From Campylobacter troglodytis (lineage in GTDB: Bacteria > Campylobacterota > Campylobacteria > Campylobacterales > Campylobacteraceae), in assembly GCF_006864425.1 (NCBI RefSeq), contig NZ_QHLI01000021.1:1-44995 (forward strand): DNA of 44,995 nt, written 5' to 3'. The notes beneath the pieces are model-generated. The model did no database searches. It saw only the letters and a program-made list of their open reading frames with translations, and was not told the origin of the DNA. Position 1 is the stretch's first letter, and each line of letters begins with the position of its first letter. Position numbers and translations under genes: made by a program. This document shows, piece by piece, positions 1 to 9,523 of this stretch.

Positions 1-468
1 GGCAAGAATTGTTGCTTAATTTTGCAATTTTAGAGGCTTTAATATCAAGGCTTCCCCAAAAGTTACGAGTGTAACGAAGTAAAAAAATACTTTACAATTT
101 CTCTAAATTTAGCCTTTGAAATTTTGAAACGATTGATATACTTATTTTTCATCGCTGTAATCATAACTTAAAACTCCTTTATTTGAGTTTAAGTTGTCTT
201 GAGCCTTGAATTTTTCTTAAAGCTTGGATAAATTCAAAAATAGCTTAGAATATAAACTGAAACAGTGATTAAAATATGTCAAAAATTCAAGCAAAGGGCT
301 AGATTTAGCCAAAATTTTTAAAACCGTTTTGTCATATCTTAAATGAACTAAGATAGATCAAGGCTTAGTTTATTGTCAAAAATCTTGCTTTGATGAGTTC
401 TAGCTTTTTGAAAAATGAGCTTGAATCTTTGTCAAAGCGTTGCGAGGTATCTCAAAACCTCGTCATTT

Positions 469-660
469 TAAGCCTTGAGAGCAAGGCGAAGCATTTCAAA
501 ACCTCGTCATTCTGAGCTTTCGCAGAAAGCGAAGAAACTCAATCTCAAATCCTTGTCATTCTGAGCCTTCGCAGAAAGCGAAGAAACTCAAATAAATTTT
601 TAAAGATTTTTTGCTTCGCCTACCGCCTAAAATGCTGGGTCGCTACTCTCAAAATGACAA
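469..660. repeat. Cluster of four dispersed repeats
   Basis: Four adjacent copies of the repeat family seen throughout the window. Three start CGTCATTTTAAGCC or TGTCATTCTGAGC and end near GCGAAGAAACTC (about 469-517, 504-540, 552-590). The fourth (about 604-660) is in the opposite orientation: it starts AGATTTTTTGCTTCG and ends AAAATGACAA. The interiors contain short inverted repeats (TTTCGC / GCGAAG). The ends are conserved and the middle varies. Confidence 0.75.
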
Positions 661-2013
661 ATAAATCAAATCTGCTTGAATTTAAATTCAAGTCATAGTG
701 TAATTGAGATGAGTGTTTTGAGCGTGGAAATTTTAGAGAACATTGCTGGACTTTCTTTGGGGGAAATGTAACTTTGTTTAAAATCAAAGTATGGCTTGGG
801 GCTTAAAAATTAAAGCCGTGTTGTGATTTTGCTGAATTTTGCGTGGGATTTTTGGAGAATTTGCGTGAATTTTTAGGGACCTTTGTGTGGGTGTGCTGAA
901 TTTGGGTTTTAGCGCGGGATTTTTAGCTTTGATAGGCTTTGCTGAATTTTTGGAACTTTGCGAATTTGTTTAGATTTATCTTAATTTTAAGGTAAAAATT
1001 CAAGTAAGCTAAGATTTAGAAAATCGGGCTTTTTGTGAATTTTTTGCATCTGTGGAGTGGATTTTAAAGCTTTTTGTGAATTTTTGTGTTTTTTGCGTGA
1101 GCTTTGTTGAATTTTGCGTTTTAATGCGAGGCTTGTATAAAATTTAGCTTTGTGAGTTTAAAAATTTACGCATTTTTAGACAAGGGCTTGAATTCTAAGA
1201 GCTTTTAAATTTATTAAGTGTGGGGTAATTTTATATAAAAACATCATCTTGCTTTGACAAACTTAGTAAATGATGGTGTGAATTTTTAAAAATTCAAAAC
1301 TTAGCTGATTGTTTTGTAAATTCTTAGACAATTTAAACTAAGTAGCTCTTTATTTTTACTAAGATTTTATCTAAGCTTTTATCTTAAATTTAAAGTTTTA
1401 GGCGTGAATTTAAAGCTTTTAGCGTGTAGTTTTAAATTTTCTAGGATTTTTCTGAGATATTTTATAAAGTTAAAACAAGCCTTTTAACTTGTATCTTACA
1501 TAAAATTTGACTTTCTTTCAAAGTAGATAAAAGCTTCTTTTTTAATGCCTTGAATGTATGTAGTTTTAAAAGCTTTTTGTAGTTTTTTATTTGATAATGC
1601 CTAAGGCAGGGCGTTTTGCAAGGCTAAGAACTTTTTTGAAAATCAAAAGCCTTGAGAGTTAAAAGAACTATAAAGTAATTTGCAAGCCCTTTGTAAATTG
1701 TTGTAAATGCGGCATTTAGGTAGCTACAAATCATTTTCTGAGAGTAAATAAGATTAAACAAGGTAGTATTTAGCTCTAAAAAAGTATTGTTTTAGCTTTG
1801 TGGTGAATTTTTCACCTTTACGGTGAAGATGCTAAAAATGAAGTTTTTGCTTGAATTTTTTAACTGTCTTTGATCTAAAAAGATAAAAATTAAAAAGCAA
1901 TACTTTTTTACAGTCATTTCTTAAATAAGCCCTTTTTTCTTTGTTTTTAGTGCTGAAAGAAGTTTAGCAGCTTGTAAGATCTGGCGAAACAAAAATCTAT
2001 TTTTTTTAAAAAA

Positions 2014-2136
2014 GGCTTAATTAAACTTAAACTAAAGGGTTTTTAAATTAATGCCTATGAAAAACAAAGACCCATTCCCAAAAAATTTATTTGCAAAAGA
2101 GGATCTTTGTGAGAAAGCTTATGAAAAGAAGTAGTT
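2014..2136 (+). mobile_element. Left-end fragment of an IS1595-like element
   Basis: Position 2014 starts GGCTTAATTAAACTTAA, which matches the inverse of the right end of the element at 19157-19831 (GGCTCAATTAAACTTAA). A start codon follows within about 45 bases, and the short frame begins MPMKNKDPFP, comparable to MQNKGLF at the start of the 19.2 kb copy. The frame stops after 23 residues and no right end is visible nearby, so this is a remnant. The identification rests on the terminal similarity and is moderate. Confidence 0.45.
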
Positions 2137-2470
2137 TTGTGAATTTTGGATAAAAATTTAAGCTAAATTATATCTCTATTTGAATTTTTGTCATATTGAG
2201 TTTTCCTAGAAAATGGAATATCTCTATCACAGTCCTTGCTTAGCAATACAAGGTTATGTTTAACTTAGTAGCTTATGAGAACTTTGAATGTTTTTCGACA
2301 AAAGAGACTTAATTTTGTCTTTTTACAGTGCTTGTTATTTTGCCATAAAAGCTTGTTTTTACCTCTTTAAGCTTTATGAAATTTTTAGCTTATTCGTGCT
2401 TAGTATGCTTGTTTTGATCTTTTTAAAAGGAGGCATTTAAAAAAGCTTAAGCTTATAAAATCTTGGCTTG

Positions 2471-2641
2471 AAGCAAAACTAAACAAAGCAAACAAAACTA
2501 CACAAACAAAGCTAAGCATAAAACAAGTAAGCAAAGCCAAGCAAAAGCAAAGAAAATTCAACTAATCAAACCAAACAAGCAAGGCTAAGCAAAGGCAAAC
2601 AAAGCTACACAAAGCAAAGCAAGGCAAAGCAAACAAAGCCA
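2471..2641. repeat. CAAAG-rich degenerate tandem tract
   Basis: About 170 bases built almost entirely from CAAAGC, CAAACAAAG, AAGCAAAG and similar words with very few T on this strand. It lies just downstream of the 3' end of pxpA, which is on the other strand. There is no open frame of note. It resembles a degenerate 5-6 base microsatellite; a role is not evident. Confidence 0.6.
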
Positions 2642-2665
2642 AAATTTAGCCTAAATTTTTAAAAT

Positions 2666-3442
2666 TCACAAGACTAGTTCTTTCAAAGAACAAAGCTCAA
2701 AGCCCTCTTTCTCTAAGCCTCTTCTTAGCCTTGATACAAGCTTTAAGGCATTTGGATTATCTCCGTGCACGCAAATGCTATCTACCTTTAAGGAAAGCTC
2801 CTTGCCACTTATGCTTTCAACCCTTCCTTCTTTAAGTAGCCTTAAAACCCTCTTTAATGCCAGCTCCTCATCCTCTATCACAGCACCTTGAATGTCCCTT
2901 GAAACCAAGCTTTTATCATCATTATAAGCCCTATCAGCAAAGAATTCATTTGCAAAGCAAAGCCCCTTTTTTTGTGCTAACTCTATCATCAAGGACTCAC
3001 TTAAACCAAGCAAAATAAGCTCATCATCAAAGTCAAGCACAGCCTCACACAAGGCAAGGGCTAGTTTTTCATCACTAAGAGCCATATTATAAAGGGCTCC
3101 GTGGGCTTTGATGTGGCTTAGCTTGGTTTTATTTGCTCTTGCAAAGGCATCTAAGGCTCCAAGCTGATACAAGATATAATTTTTTGCCTCAATAAAACTA
3201 AGCTGCATCTTTCTCCTACCAAAGCCCAAAAGATCAGCAAAGCCAGGATGTGCTCCTATGCCAACATTTTGTTCCTTTGCTATCTTCACGGTTTTATTCA
3301 TAACGCAAGGATCTCCTGCGTGAAAGCCACAGGCTATGTTTGCTGAGCTAATGAAGCTTAAAATGCCCTCATCATCTGCCATCTTATAAACAGAAAAAGC
3401 CTCGCCCAAATCGCTATTTAGATCTATTTTTAGCTTACTCAT
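2666..3442 (-). CDS. pxpA: 5-oxoprolinase subunit A (LamB/YcsF family)
   Basis: Of 258 residues, the normal length of the family. Family members form, with PxpB and PxpC, the ATP-dependent enzyme that opens 5-oxoproline (pyroglutamate) to glutamate. The N-terminus reads [10 protein letters not shown] and is followed by [13 protein letters not shown] (about residues 33-45) and [10 protein letters not shown] (about 61-70), the conserved metal/substrate blocks of the family; KAHGALYN follows near residue 113. It is a cytoplasmic protein. No pxpB/pxpC genes are seen on either side, so here it is an orphan or its partners lie elsewhere. The ATG is preceded by eight bases and then a run of eight G, which is the only Shine-Dalgarno-like sequence; see the separate entry. 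Assignment to the family is secure; activity alone is not assured. Confidence 0.9.
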   Translation of the reverse strand: MSKLKIDLNSDLGEAFSVYKMADDEGILSFISSANIACGFHAGDPCVMNKTVKIAKEQNVGIGAHPGFADLLGFGRRKMQLSFIEAKNYILYQLGALDAFARANKTKLSHIKAHGALYNMALSDEKLALALCEAVLDFDDELILLGLSESLMIELAQKKGLCFANEFFADRAYNDDKSLVSRDIQGAVIEDEELALKRVLRLLKEGRVESISGKELSLKVDSICVHGDNPNALKLVSRLRRGLEKEGFELCSLKELVL

Positions 3443-3450
3443 TGAATTTG

Positions 3451-3458
3451 CCCCCCCC
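3451..3458 (-). promoter_or_regulatory. G8 homopolymer acting as ribosome-binding site of pxpA
   Basis: On the minus strand the leader reads AAAAAAGGGGGGGG, then eight bases, then the ATG of pxpA. The run therefore sits exactly where a Shine-Dalgarno sequence belongs. Poly-G runs of 8 or more are the classic hypermutable, phase-variable tracts of Campylobacter. Here a change of length would alter the spacing or strength of the site rather than the reading frame. That it varies is inference. Confidence 0.55.
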
Positions 3459-3969
3459 TTTTTTAAATGCTTTTAAGCTCTTATTATGACATATTTTAGG
3501 GATTTTTGAGCTTTTTTCTTTTGCGTTTTTTGGATTTTAAAATGCTTTAAAAAAGCCTAATTTAGATCTTTAAAGATTAAAATGATTTAAGTTAAGGCTT
3601 AAATTTTTATTATAACCTTGACAGAGTTGCGAATTTATGTGGCTTTTAACTAAATAACTTAGTTTAAATTCAAGGGCTTAAATTTAAGATAAAGGGCTTT
3701 AAAATAGGTTTAAAATTCAAAGGGCTTTTAAAAAAAGTGCTTGAATTTAGACAAAACTGTCATTTTGAGTTTATAAGCAAGGCGAAGAAATCACTCACAA
3801 AGATCTTTTTTGTAAAAAAATTCACAAAAGCTTTTTGCAAAAAATAATTTTGAAAATTTTTTTAAAATGCTTTTAAGCTCATGGCATATTTTGCAGTTAA
3901 ATAATAATGCTTTTTAGAAAAGGACTTTAAATTTGAAATTATGTTAAGAAGTTCTTAAAAATTCAAAAT
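3459..3969. other. Intergenic gap with one dispersed repeat
   Basis: About 510 bases between the 5' end of pxpA and the 3' end of the small gene at 3970-4167, both on the minus strand. It is AT-rich and has no open frame of note. One degenerate copy of the dispersed repeat lies at about 3758-3791 (TGTCATTTTGAG ... GCGAAGAAATC). The pxpA promoter should lie in the right-hand neighbour of its start, but I see no clear box. Confidence 0.5.
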
Positions 3970-4167
3970 TTATCTTGACTTAAAGTCCTTATCAGCCTTT
4001 ATAAGCCTTGTAAGCTGCTTTGCAAGTAGGGCGAGCTTGTCTTTGTCCTTTGCCATTTCTCTGATCTTTTGAGTAAAGCCATAAAGCCTATCATCTAGGA
4101 TGTAATCATTTGGATCTATCTTTTTTGGAGGGATTTTTAAGGGCTCTTTTTTCTTTTTATTAAACAT
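3970..4167 (-). CDS. Small basic protein of unknown function
   Basis: 65 residues, very rich in Lys, starting MFNKKKKEPLKIPPKK and then DPNDYILDDRLYGFTQKIREMAKDKDKLALLAKQ (quoted in parts: DPNDYILDDR, YGFTQKIREM, LALLAKQLTRLI). No signal peptide or membrane segment; the second half looks like one amphipathic helix. A good ribosome-binding site (AAGGAT) stands about 8 bases before the ATG, and codon use resembles the neighbours, so I take it as real. I do not recognise the family. It is followed by no partner gene and is separated from pxpA by a gap. Confidence 0.55.
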   Translation of the reverse strand: MFNKKKKEPLKIPPKKIDPNDYILDDRLYGFTQKIREMAKDKDKLALLAKQLTRLIKADKDFKSR

Positions 4168-4576
4168 AGTTTAATCCTTAATTTTTTAATCAAATCGGCA
4201 AAAGCACTGTTTATATTTAGCTTGTAAAAATTAGCCTTTGTGAATTTAGCCTGCTTTGTCTTTGGCTTAAAGCTTGGCTTTGTTAAGATTAAAAAAGGCT
4301 AAAATATTAAATTTTCTTTGCAAATTCAAGGCTTTTTAAAATTTTAAGCAAATTTTGCAAATTTTAGGTGCTGTTTGTTTCTTTTTAACTTTAAATTGTA
4401 ACAATTAAGAAAAATTTAGGCCTTGTGTTGAATTTAAACAACCCTTTTAAGCAAGATCTACTAAAAAATCTTAGAACTTTAAAGTAATAAAGCATAGTTT
4501 CTTAGATAAAGCTTAAAAAGATAAAATTATGTGATAAATTCAGCAAAAAAGTTAAAATTTATAAGAAAGGATCTTT

Positions 4577-5764
4577 ATGACAGTTATAAGCATTTTGTGT
4601 ATTTATACCCTTGTTTTTGTGGGAATTTCTGCTGTGCAGCTTGGCTTTTTAAAAAAAGAAAGAGATAAAAAGGCAGTGATCTTGGATGAAAGTGCTTACA
4701 AGGAGGCTGCAAGTATAGCCATTACAAATGAAAAATTTAGCATCTTTTCTCACCTTTATACCCTCATTTTATATGTGGTGTGGCTTGTGTGGGGACTTGC
4801 TTTGCTTAAAAGCTTGATTATTAACACAAACTCCACCCTTGAAAACACCGCTTTTTTACTAGCCTTTTTACTTATAAACACCCTTTTAAGTCTGCCCTTG
4901 TCGATATATAAGGACTTTATCAAGGATAAAAAGCAAGGCTTTTCCACCATTACACCAGCACTCTTCATAAAAGACACAGTTAAGGGGCTTTTTTTGCTTG
5001 TGGTTTTTGGCTTTTTGCTTATTTATGCCCTTGTTTTTTGCTATGAGTTTTTAGGGGATTTGTGGTGGTTAGCAGCCTTTGGGATCTCCTTTTTAGCTAT
5101 CTTGGTGGCAAATGTGCTTTATCCAACCCTAATTGCTCCTATGTTTAACAAGATGCAAAGGCTTGAGGATGAGAACTTGCAAGATGAAATTTCATCCTTG
5201 ATGAATAGATGCGGTTTTAGCTCAAAGGGCGTTTTTGTGATGGATGCAAGCAAGAGAGATACAAGGCTAAATGCTTATTTTGGAGGACTTTTCAAGAGTA
5301 AAAGGGTGGTGCTTTTTGATACTTTATTAAAGGCACTTGATACAAAACAGCTTTTGGCTGTCTTAGGGCATGAGCTTGGACATTTTGTACACAAGGATCT
5401 AATCAAGGGCTTAATTAGTGGGGCATTGATGCTATTTTTGCTTTTTTTTGTTTTTGCGCATTTGCCTGAATTTTTTTATAAAGAAAGTGGCTTAGACGGG
5501 GTAAATGCTGGGGTCTTTGTGCTTTTTTTGATCTTTGGTGAGGTGTTTAGTTTAATCTTTTCTCCCTTTGTGAATTTTATAAGCCGTAAAAACGAGTTTG
5601 AAGCTGATAAGCACGGTGCCCTAATGACCTCAAACAAAGATATGCGTGATGCCTTGTTTGTTCTAGCAAAGGAAAACAAAGCCTTTGTAAAAACCAGTAA
5701 GATCTATTCTTTCTTTCATCTTTCACATCCTAGCATCGATGAGAGATTAAAAGCCTTGATGTGA
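4577..5764 (+). CDS. M48 family membrane zinc metallopeptidase (Ste24/CAAX protease-like)
   Basis: 395 residues, typical of bacterial Ste24-like proteases. These are integral membrane zinc proteases; in bacteria the substrate is usually unknown and thought to be damaged or small membrane proteins. The zinc motif HELGH is at residues 265-269 and the downstream ligand block EFEAD (E340) follows, as expected for M48 enzymes. Hydrophobic segments are visible at about 1-22, 60-85, 95-115, 135-165, 170-195, 280-300 and 315-335. The ATG has AAAGGA eight bases upstream. Its last codon and stop (ATGTGA) overlap the GTG start of prmC, so the two are co-transcribed. Confidence 0.9.
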   Translation: MTVISILCIYTLVFVGISAVQLGFLKKERDKKAVILDESAYKEAASIAITNEKFSIFSHLYTLILYVVWLVWGLALLKSLIINTNSTLENTAFLLAFLLINTLLSLPLSIYKDFIKDKKQGFSTITPALFIKDTVKGLFLLVVFGFLLIYALVFCYEFLGDLWWLAAFGISFLAILVANVLYPTLIAPMFNKMQRLEDENLQDEISSLMNRCGFSSKGVFVMDASKRDTRLNAYFGGLFKSKRVVLFDTLLKALDTKQLLAVLGHELGHFVHKDLIKGLISGALMLFLLFFVFAHLPEFFYKESGLDGVNAGVFVLFLIFGEVFSLIFSPFVNFISRKNEFEADKHGALMTSNKDMRDALFVLAKENKAFVKTSKIYSFFHLSHPSIDERLKALM

Positions 5765-6555
5765 AGGTTTGCGAGGCCTTAAGGCTTGCTAGGGCTAGCT
5801 TGGTTGGCAATGAAAGATATGCTGAGTTTATCTTGCTTGAGTTTTTGGGTAAGGATAGAGCCTGGCTTTTTTTAAATCCTGAATTTAAGATTAACAAAGA
5901 GGCTTATTTTAAGTTAATAAACCGTTTTAAAGAGGGCGAGCCCTTTGAGTATATCTTTAAAAAGGCTAGTTTTTACGGACTTGATCTTTTTATTAAAAAG
6001 GGGGTTTTGATCCCACGGTTTGATAGCGAAATTTTGCTTCAAATTTGCCTTGATGAGCTAAAAAAGAAAGCCTACAAGAAGATTTTAGAAATAGGCTTTG
6101 GAAGCGGGGCTTTAAGCATAGTCCTTGCAAAACAGCTAAAAAGAAAGATAATAGCTTGCGATCTTAGTAAAAAGGCTTTAAATGTTGCCTTGCAAAATGC
6201 CAAGGCTCAGAAAGTAGAGCATTTGATAGATTTTCAACTTTGTGATTTTGCTAAAATGAAAGGCGAGTTTGAGTTTATCTTTTCAAATCCACCCTACATA
6301 GCAAAAAACTATCCCCTTGATAAATATGTAAGCAAGGAGCCTAAAAGGGCTTTGCTTGGAGGCAAGAAAGGACACGAAATACTTAAAAAAATCATTTTTT
6401 TTGCCAAGGAAAAAAAGGCAAAGTTCCTTGCTTGTGAATTTGGCTACGATCAGCGTGAGATCTTAGCTAAAATTTTACGCAAAAATGGCTTTGAGGCTGA
6501 ATTTTTCAAAGATACAGCAGACCTTGATAGAGCCTTTTTGGCAAGGAGGCTTTAA
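5761..6555 (+). CDS. prmC: Peptide chain release factor N5-glutamine methyltransferase
   Basis: 264 residues. PrmC (HemK) methylates the glutamine of the GGQ motif in release factors RF1/RF2 with S-adenosylmethionine. The N-terminal helical domain is residues 1-80; the Rossmann methyltransferase domain has the SAM loop ILEIGFGSGALSI near residue 110 and the substrate motif NPPY at 176-179. Translation starts at GTG 5761, inside the stop of the protease gene (overlap of 4 bases), which explains the absence of its own promoter. Cytoplasmic. The family call is secure because of NPPY plus the SAM motif and length. Confidence 0.93.
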   Translation: MKVCEALRLARASLVGNERYAEFILLEFLGKDRAWLFLNPEFKINKEAYFKLINRFKEGEPFEYIFKKASFYGLDLFIKKGVLIPRFDSEILLQICLDELKKKAYKKILEIGFGSGALSIVLAKQLKRKIIACDLSKKALNVALQNAKAQKVEHLIDFQLCDFAKMKGEFEFIFSNPPYIAKNYPLDKYVSKEPKRALLGGKKGHEILKKIIFFAKEKKAKFLACEFGYDQREILAKILRKNGFEAEFFKDTADLDRAFLARRL

Positions 6556-6951
6556 GTTTATTTTAAGCTTATTCTAAGTTTATTATGAATTTATTGGAGG
6601 ATGAGGGCTTAAAAAATTCACATTTTTTGCAAAGAGTGCTTAAATTTAAGAAGGCTTTTAATCTTAGAGACATTTAAGGATATTTGCTATGCTTGAATTG
6701 AAAGCTCTCGTTTTTATTTAAAATCAAGTTTTTTTATAAAAATGACGCAACTTAAAATTCAAAAGGCTTTTTTTTCAAAAAAGTGTTGATTTGTTATTTT
6801 GAGCTTGCGGACGAAGAAGCCATAAATTCAAGGTGTTTCTTTATAAATTCGTGAATTCTTGGCACACGTTTAGAATGACAAACATGGTATTTTATCTAAG
6901 ATCAATAGTTTTTTAAAATAGAGCTAATAAAATTGCTATAAAGGAGCTTCA
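6556..6951. other. Intergenic gap with dispersed repeat
   Basis: About 395 bases after prmC. A degenerate compound of the dispersed repeat occupies about 6791-6883: it begins TTGTTATTTTGAGCTTGCGG, contains ACGAAGAAGC, and ends GGCACACGTTTAGAATGACA in the opposite sense. The rest is AT-rich and gene-free. The promoter of the DUF411 gene is presumably close to 6910-6940, but no convincing box is seen. Confidence 0.5.
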
Positions 6952-7401
6952 ATGAAAAAACTTTTACTTTTGTTTGCAACAAGTAGCTTGATCTTTGCAA
7001 AAAGCACCATAGAACTTCATCAAAGTCCCTTTTGTGGATGCTGTGGAAGATGGGCTAAGTATATGCAAGATCAAGGCTATACAGTTAAAATTCACAAAAG
7101 CAGTGAATTTTATAAGCTAAAAGAAGAACTAGACATAAAAACCCAGTATCAAAGCTGCCACACAGCCTTAGTTGAAGGCTATGCCATAGAAGGACATGTG
7201 CCTGAATCTGCTATATCTTGGCTACTTAAAGAAAGACCAAAGGATGTCATAGGCATATCAACTCCTGGCATGCCCATAGGAAGTCCTGGCATGGAACAAG
7301 GCGATGTCCAAGAAGAATATGCAGTAATCATAATGCTTAAGGATGGAAGCTACAAGGTGTATGGCATTTATAGAGGGGATGTGCTTATAAAAAAGGGCTG
7401 A
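6952..7401 (+). CDS. DUF411 periplasmic metal-binding-type protein
   Basis: 149 residues with a signal peptide (MKKLLLLFATSSLIFA, cleavage after about residue 16). The mature part has a thioredoxin-like start, IELHQSPFCGCCGRW, with the family's CxxCC cysteines at about residues 29-33, then SCHTALVEGYAIEGHVP (His and Cys) and a Met-rich segment GMPIGSPGMEQGD near the end. DUF411 proteins are found next to copper and other metal resistance genes and are thought to bind metal in the periplasm; the exact role is not established. It stands alone here, with AAAGGAG before the ATG. Confidence 0.85.
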   Translation: MKKLLLLFATSSLIFAKSTIELHQSPFCGCCGRWAKYMQDQGYTVKIHKSSEFYKLKEELDIKTQYQSCHTALVEGYAIEGHVPESAISWLLKERPKDVIGISTPGMPIGSPGMEQGDVQEEYAVIIMLKDGSYKVYGIYRGDVLIKKG

Positions 7402-8477
7402 TCTTTGGCTAAATTGAGCTTAAAAGGCTTAAATTTATGTTTTCGTTTGTAACTTTCTTAAACAGTGCTGAATTTATTGTGAGCTTTTGTCCTTTTGTCT
7501 AGTAAATTCAAGCTTATTAACAAAGTTTCATTTTGGGCATTTATAAAGAAAAAAGCTTTGTTTTAGGCTTTAAAAAAGAAACCTCGTTTTTTAAAGAAGC
7601 TTTGCTGTGCTAAAGAAACTTTGTTTTATAAAAAAGCTACGCTTTAAAAGACCTTGCAAGGCACAGCAAATTCAAAAGAACATTATCAGCTTTTTAGCCT
7701 TAGATCTCAAACTCTATCTTGTTTGATATAACAAAATTTGTTTAAGATAGCTCACAATGTTTAGTATGAGAAGCTGGGAAATTTTTGACCCCTTTGTAAT
7801 TCTGAGCTTTAGTAGAAAGCGAAGAATCCACACTCTTATCATTCTAAGCTTACAAAGCAAAGGAAGAAGCTCTTTTCTCTAAGATATTTTACATTTACTC
7901 AGTATAACAAGAAAATAATCGCTTAGCAACGCTTTGTATGATAAAAATTCATATCTTTGTCATTTTAACCGTAGCGACCCAGCGGGCTGGGTAGCCGAAG
8001 CAAAAAATCTCTTGTCATATTGAGGCGAAACCGAAATATCTCTAAAATTTATTTGAGATTCTTCGCCTTGTTCTCGCAAGGCTCAAAATGACAAGGTTGT
8101 GAGATACTTAGCTCTTTAGTATGACAAAATGGTGTTTGAAATTCTTCTGCCTCATTCCTAGAATGACAAGTAGAATTACGAGATACTTCGCACACGCTTT
8201 GTATGACAAAATTTGTAAATTTACTTTTATGTTGTCATATTGAGTTTTTGTAGCAAGTAATTTGTCATTCTGAGGGAGCGAAGCGATCGAAGAAACTCTT
8301 TTTGAATTTTTATCATTTCGAGTTTTCGTAGAAAACGAAATATCTCTTTTTAAATTACGAGATACTTCGCACACGCTTAGTGTGACAAAAAGTAACATTT
8401 TTTTGAAAATAAGCAATTTAAAAGCTCTATCTTCTTTAAAATTCACAAAATAGCATTGACAAGATAAATTCAAAGGC
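7402..8477. repeat. 1.1 kb gap with a cluster of dispersed repeats
   Basis: No credible gene. From about 7794 to 8389 the DNA consists largely of copies of the dispersed repeat in both orientations, for example TAATTCTGAGCTTTAGTAG ... GCGAAGAATCC at about 7797, TGTCATTTTAACCGTAGCG ... at about 7958, TGTCATATTGAGGCGAAACC at about 8013, GAGATTCTTCGCC ... CAAAATGACAA at about 8048-8095 and TGTCATTCTGAGGGAGCG at about 8261. A 121-residue minus-strand frame crossing this array is only the translated repeats and is not annotated. Confidence 0.7.
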
Positions 8478-9338
8478 TTAATAAGCCACCAAAAAGCCTA
8501 TTGAGAGCTTGTGCATTAATTTGTGATAATCAATAAGGCTTTCTCCGTATCCATTAAAATACTGCACATACCAAAAAATGCCGTTATTAAAAAGATCAAA
8601 ACCAGCATTAAACTCAAAAGCACCCTTGTTGCTTTCAAGATCTAGGTTGTTTCTATAAAGGGTGGCTATGAAGGTATTCTTTCCCAAATACCCAAACTGC
8701 AAGTCAAAATACCCCATATACTTAGCAATGTCTTTGTTATCGTTAAGACTTGATTCGTCTATAATATACCAAAACCTTGGAGAAAGGGCAAAACGGTTAT
8801 GGACAAATAAAAAGCTACTGTATATTCTATTCCAAGAGCGAGATTCAAAGTTTTCATTGCCCTTGCCGTTTGATTGGTGTAAAAGCCCTATTCTTGTGTT
8901 TTTAAGCATATTAAAGCCTTGAATTTTCAAGGGCAACTCCAAAAACAACTCAGGCGCATAATTAAGCTCCCTAAAAGGAGCCGAGGTGGCATAAAGCTGC
9001 CACCAAGCAGTTTGAGTATAGGCAAAATAAAGCTCCTCATCAAGCCCAAAAAAATTCTCAAAGATAGGCTTTTTGATGCTGATTTGAAACTTAACCTCAT
9101 TTCTTTTGTTTCTCCCTGTTCTGCCCTTGTAGGTATAAGAAAGGGGCAAAAAATAATTAACATTATGTGTGCTAATGCTTAAAAAAGTGAGGCTTTTATC
9201 CTCGCCTGTGTAGTTTTGAAAGGCAATTTGCGCAAAGTCGTATTCCCTTGGCTTTTTAAGCTCCTTTTCAAGCTCATTCTCAGCCCTTAAAAAAAGCACA
9301 AATACAAACAAGATAAAAATAGATCTAAAATAACTCAA
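8478..9338 (-). CDS. pldA: Outer membrane phospholipase A
   Basis: 286 residues, signal peptide MSYFRSIFILFVFVLFLRA. OMPLA is a 12-strand outer membrane beta-barrel that hydrolyses phospholipids in the outer leaflet, calcium-dependently. The catalytic triad is visible: H154 and S156 in HQSNG and N170 in SRSWN, the same spacing pattern as E. coli H142/S144/N156 with two extra residues between. It corresponds to Cj1351 and, as in C. jejuni, sits next to the NFACT gene cluster, but mobA, which in my memory lies between them in C. jejuni, is missing. The protein ends at Tyr after an Ala-Val strand, as expected of a barrel. Confidence 0.93.
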   Translation of the reverse strand: MSYFRSIFILFVFVLFLRAENELEKELKKPREYDFAQIAFQNYTGEDKSLTFLSISTHNVNYFLPLSYTYKGRTGRNKRNEVKFQISIKKPIFENFFGLDEELYFAYTQTAWWQLYATSAPFRELNYAPELFLELPLKIQGFNMLKNTRIGLLHQSNGKGNENFESRSWNRIYSSFLFVHNRFALSPRFWYIIDESSLNDNKDIAKYMGYFDLQFGYLGKNTFIATLYRNNLDLESNKGAFEFNAGFDLFNNGIFWYVQYFNGYGESLIDYHKLMHKLSIGFLVAY

Positions 9339-9523
9339 GCTAACTCACTTTTTGTAGTTTTTAAATTCACAATTTAATTATTAAAGCTAAAAAATTCAAG
9401 GGTTTTTTACTAAAATTATAAAAATGCTTATCTTGCTTAATTTGATTTAGGCAAAATGACACAAGGAGTTTTCATCTTGCTTTTTTAATGAAATTATAAT
9501 CAAAAAGAGCTTATAATTTCATT

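Larger units (their letters stand above)
1..2665. other. 2.6 kb region without a recognisable gene
   Basis: I find no open frame on either strand that looks like a real gene here. The stretch holds a cluster of dispersed repeats (469-660), many GAATTT / AAATTC words (dense between about 820 and 1160, in contexts such as GCGTGAATTTTT), one insertion-sequence end (2014) and a CAAAG-rich low-complexity tract (2471-2641). Such a long empty stretch is unusual in a compact Campylobacter chromosome. It may be a decayed region or hold an untranslated RNA that I cannot recognise by eye. Confidence 0.6.

Noticed and set aside
8108-8473. Minus-strand frame of 121 residues
   Set aside because: It is the translation of several dispersed repeats in a row (SVCEVSRNL, SFSTKTRNDK, SSIASLPQND); no ribosome-binding site and no family features.
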